DNA of 64,000 bases from Novosphingobium percolationis. GTDB taxonomy: Bacteria > Pseudomonadota > Alphaproteobacteria > Sphingomonadales > Sphingomonadaceae. The position numbers were made by a program, and so were the translations under genes. Shown in pieces: positions 61,381 through 64,000 of the stretch. Each line of letters starts with the position of its first letter. Position 1 is the first letter of the stretch. The stretch lies in the NCBI RefSeq assembly GCF_020179425.1, contig NZ_JAILYM010000006.1, positions 1 to 64,000 on the forward strand. The letters run 5' to 3'. The notes under the pieces were generated by a model. It was not told the origin of the DNA. It searched no databases and saw only the letters and a list, made by a program, of their open reading frames with translations.

Positions 61381-61451
61381 GATCGCAGAGCGCTAGCATA
61401 GAGACCGCGCGCTGCAAACGCCTGTGTGCGGCCTTTCAACGGATACGTTTG

Positions 61452-61480
61452 TTGATGAAGTGCATGCACGCACGTACTGT
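61452..61480 (+). promoter_or_regulatory. Possible tkt promoter
   Basis: TTGATG (61452-61457), 17 bases and TACTGT (61475-61480), each matching four of six consensus positions, lie 174 bases before the transketolase ATG. The 272-base gap between the small coiled-coil gene and tkt holds no other recognisable feature. Confidence 0.35.
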
Positions 61481-61653
61481 TGAACGAGGCTTGCATTTCC
61501 GCGCCCGCATTCGTATGCGCGCCACCGACGCGAGGACCGCCCGACTCGCCCCGCCAGCCTTGACGCTGCGAAGCGGGGTGACCAAAGAGGCCCGGCTCCG
61601 AATCATCGGCAAAACGCGCGTCTTTTGCGCGCTGGAAGGGCTGTTTTCAGGTT

Positions 61654-63624
61654 ATGACTCGTGATCCCGCCGCGCTTGGGCCGATGGCCAATGCGATCCG
61701 CGCCCTTTCGATGGACGCCGTTCAGGCCGCCAATTCCGGCCACCCAGGCATGCCGATGGGCATGGCCGACGTGGCGACGGTGCTGTGGTCGCAGTTCCTG
61801 AAGTTCGATCCCGCCGCGCCCAAGTGGTCCGACCGCGACCGCTTTGTGCTGTCGGCGGGCCACGGCTCGATGCTGATCTATTCGCTGCTGCACCTGTCGG
61901 GCTACGCCAGCCCGACGATGCAGGACATCCGCAACTTCCGCCAGATGAACAGCGTCTGCGCGGGGCACCCGGAAAACTTCCTGATCGACGGCGTGGAATG
62001 CACCACCGGCCCGCTGGGGCAGGGTATCGCGATGGCGGTGGGCATGGCCATGGCCGAACGCCACCTCAACGCGCAGTTCGGTGACGATCTGGTCGATCAC
62101 AAGACCTGGGTGATCGCCGGCGACGGCTGCCTGATGGAAGGCGTCAACCACGAAGCCATCGGACTTGCCGGTACGCTGAAGCTTGGCCGTCTCAACGTGT
62201 TGTGGGACGACAACAAGATCACCATCGACGGCGACACTTCGCTGTCGACCAGCGAGGACATCCTTGCCCGCTATGCCGCCACCGGCTGGCACACCACGTC
62301 GTGCGACGGCCATGACTTTGCCGACATCGCGCGCGCGCTGGCCGAAGCTGCCGCCGATCCGCGCCCGTCGCTGGTCGCCTGCCGCACCGTGATCGGCAAG
62401 GGCGCGCCCAACAAGCAGGGCGGCCACAACGTCCACGGCGCGCCGCTGGGTGCCGATGAAATCGCCGCCGCGCGCGAATATCTCGGCTGGAGCGCCGCGC
62501 CATTCGAAGTCCCGGCGGACATCCTCGCCAACTGGCGCGAAACTGGCAAGGCGGGCGCTGCAGCCCACGCCGAATGGCAGGCCCGCGCCGCCAAGAGCGA
62601 CAAGGCTGCCGAACTCGCGCGCCGCATGGCGGGCGAACTTCCGGCCGACACCGGCTTCGATGCCTATATCCAGTCGCTGATCGCCAACCCGCCCAAGGTC
62701 GCCACCCGCAAGGCGAGCGAAATGGCGCTGGAAGCCTTCACCGCCGCGATCCCCGAAATGGTCGGCGGTTCGGCCGACCTCACCGGCTCGAACCTGACCA
62801 AGACCAAGTCGACCACGCCGTTCTCGGCCGACAGCTATGACGGTCGCTATGTCTACTACGGCATCCGCGAATTCGGCATGGCCGCGGCGATGAACGGCAT
62901 GGCGCTGCACGGTGGGATCGTGCCCTACGGCGGCACCTTCCTCGTGTTCGCCGACTACTGCCGCAACGCCATTCGCATGTCGGCGCTGCAGCACACCCGC
63001 GCGATCTACGTGCTGAGCCACGATTCGATCGGCCTTGGCGAAGACGGCCCGACCCACCAGCCGGTCGAACACGTCATGTCGCTGCGCCTGATCCCCGGCC
63101 TCAAGGTGTTCCGCCCCGCCGACGCGATCGAGACTGCCGAAGCCTGGGCGCTGGCGCTGGCCGACAAGCACGCCTCGTCGGTCCTTGCGCTGTCGCGCCA
63201 GAACCTGCCGCCGGTGCGTTTCGATGCCGAGATGAAGAGCGCCAAGGGTGCCTATCGCCTCGTCGATGCCACCGCCGCGCGCAAGGTCGTGCTGGTCGCC
63301 ACGGGTTCGGAAGTCGCGCTGGCCAAGGACGTTGCCGCTGCTCTCGAAGCGCAAGGGCTGGGCGCGGACGTGGTCTCGGCCCCGTGCCTCGAACTGTTCG
63401 ATGCGCAGGACGACGCCTACCGTGCCGACGTGCTGCCCGCGGGCGTGCTCAAGGTCTCGATCGAGGCGGGCGTCACCATGGGCTGGCACAAGTATGTCGG
63501 CGATGGCCTGACCATCGGCATGGACACCTTCGGCGCATCGGCCCCGGCCGACGTGCTGTTCGACCACTTCGGGTTCAGCGTGGACAAGATCGTCCCGCAG
63601 ATCCTCGCCCGTCTGGGCAACTGA
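61654..63624 (+). CDS. tkt: Transketolase
   Basis: A 656-residue thiamine-diphosphate enzyme of the pentose phosphate pathway. Seen are the substrate-contact N-terminus (SMDAVQAANSGHPGMPMGMAD), the ThDP motif GDGCLMEGVNHEAI with WDDNKITIDG, and the C-terminal LSHDSIGLGEDGPTHQPVEH. The ATG at 61654 gives ten residues before the conserved start; 61684 is also possible. It is followed by gap, with 31 bases between, as in many Calvin/pentose clusters. Confidence 0.94.
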   Translation: MTRDPAALGPMANAIRALSMDAVQAANSGHPGMPMGMADVATVLWSQFLKFDPAAPKWSDRDRFVLSAGHGSMLIYSLLHLSGYASPTMQDIRNFRQMNSVCAGHPENFLIDGVECTTGPLGQGIAMAVGMAMAERHLNAQFGDDLVDHKTWVIAGDGCLMEGVNHEAIGLAGTLKLGRLNVLWDDNKITIDGDTSLSTSEDILARYAATGWHTTSCDGHDFADIARALAEAAADPRPSLVACRTVIGKGAPNKQGGHNVHGAPLGADEIAAAREYLGWSAAPFEVPADILANWRETGKAGAAAHAEWQARAAKSDKAAELARRMAGELPADTGFDAYIQSLIANPPKVATRKASEMALEAFTAAIPEMVGGSADLTGSNLTKTKSTTPFSADSYDGRYVYYGIREFGMAAAMNGMALHGGIVPYGGTFLVFADYCRNAIRMSALQHTRAIYVLSHDSIGLGEDGPTHQPVEHVMSLRLIPGLKVFRPADAIETAEAWALALADKHASSVLALSRQNLPPVRFDAEMKSAKGAYRLVDATAARKVVLVATGSEVALAKDVAAALEAQGLGADVVSAPCLELFDAQDDAYRADVLPAGVLKVSIEAGVTMGWHKYVGDGLTIGMDTFGASAPADVLFDHFGFSVDKIVPQILARLGN

Positions 63625-63655
63625 TCCACGATTTAACGCAGGGAGTTTTTGCGAC

Positions 63656-64000
63656 ATGGCGATCAAGGTTGCGATCAACGGTTTCGGACGTATCGGGCGC
63701 AACGTCGCGCGCGCCATTCTCGAACGCCCGGAATGCGGGCTCGAACTGGTTTCGATCAACGACCTGGCCGATGCCAAGGCCAATGCCCTGCTGTTCAAGC
63801 GTGACAGCGTCCACGGCGCGTTTTCGGGCGACGTTTCGGTCGATGGCAACGACCTGATCGTCAACGGCAAGCGCATCCAGGTGACCGCTGAGCGCGATCC
63901 GGCCAACCTGCCGCACGCCGCCAACGGCGTGGACATCGCGTTCGAATGCACCGGCTTCTTTACCAACCGCGATGGCGGACAGAAGCACCTCGACGCGGGC
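63656..64000 (+). CDS. gap: Glyceraldehyde-3-phosphate dehydrogenase, N-terminal part (3' end outside window)
   Basis: The first 115 codons of a type I GAPDH: MAIKVAINGFGRIGRNVARA is the Rossmann NAD-binding start, and AFECTGFFTNR follows at the right distance. GGGAG precedes the ATG at 63656. The catalytic cysteine lies beyond the window. Confidence 0.95.
   Translation, partial: MAIKVAINGFGRIGRNVARAILERPECGLELVSINDLADAKANALLFKRDSVHGAFSGDVSVDGNDLIVNGKRIQVTAERDPANLPHAANGVDIAFECTGFFTNRDGGQKHLDAG

Noticed and set aside
1-64000. CRISPR arrays and insertion sequences
   Set aside because: No regularly spaced repeats and no transposase-like frame were seen.

Overview
The window reads as sphingomonad (Alphaproteobacteria, Sphingomonadales, probably Sphingomonadaceae) DNA. 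It is GC-rich throughout, and the right-hand part carries an ordinary chromosomal gene set for that order (nadK, mfd, sdhE, recG, thyA, a branched-chain 2-oxoacid dehydrogenase, zapA, tkt, gap). The genus cannot be fixed from sequence reading alone; Novosphingobium or Sphingobium are the natural guesses.

Positions 1-39673 look like the right-hand part of an integrative and conjugative element (ICE). It ends in a large serine recombinase whose stop codon lies inside the 3' end of a tRNA-Asn gene (39663-39737, minus strand). The left end of the element is outside the window. From left to right it holds: the C-terminal two-thirds or so of a strawberry-notch-type helicase; small hypothetical genes and a DUF932 gene typical of sphingomonad plasmids and ICEs; a gene fusing a zinc-ribbon protein to a sigma-70 region 4 domain; a 16-kb heavy-metal island (6109-22342); a stretch with a frameshifted TIR-like gene, two receiver-only response regulators and a HEPN-motif protein (22728-26404); a DUF736/DUF2493 accessory block (27045-30872); and a DNA-transfer operon (31754-37979: ribbon-helix-helix protein, VirD4-type coupling protein, MobF-type relaxase-helicase, lytic transglycosylase, small proline-rich protein), followed by the integrase. 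The mating-pore genes are not in the window.

The metal island has four parts. A CsoR/RcnR-family repressor whose metal ligands match those of the nickel sensor InrS faces an MFS nickel exporter with a histidine-rich tail, and two C-tract/G-tract operators lie between them. Next comes a czcCBA-like zinc/cobalt/cadmium efflux set. Convergent to it is a five-gene operon (outer-membrane factor, adaptor, second RND pump, response regulator, sensor kinase) with overlapping or nearly touching genes. A short cation-diffusion-facilitator gene diverges from that operon.

From 39738 to the right end the region is chromosomal. It holds nadK, a c-di-GMP phosphodiesterase with a degenerate GGDEF domain, mfd-sdhE and a host-attachment-like protein on the minus strand with recG diverging, a hemerythrin protein, two surface-polysaccharide membrane proteins, tRNA-Pro, a chemoreceptor, thyA, the bkd operon (E1-alpha, E1-beta, E2), two identical tRNA-Asp genes with a strong terminator, a 5-formyl-THF cyclo-ligase next to a probable 6S RNA and zapA, tkt, and the start of gap.

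The most rewarding places for follow-up are the InrS-like sensor with its visible operators, the SSB-like acidic tip on the DUF736 protein, the TIR-like/HEPN stretch as a candidate defence cassette, the palindrome array and promoter ahead of the transfer operon (candidate oriT or operator region), the sigma-4 fusion, and the integrase/tRNA overlap. All family assignments are from reading the translated sequence; no database search was possible.
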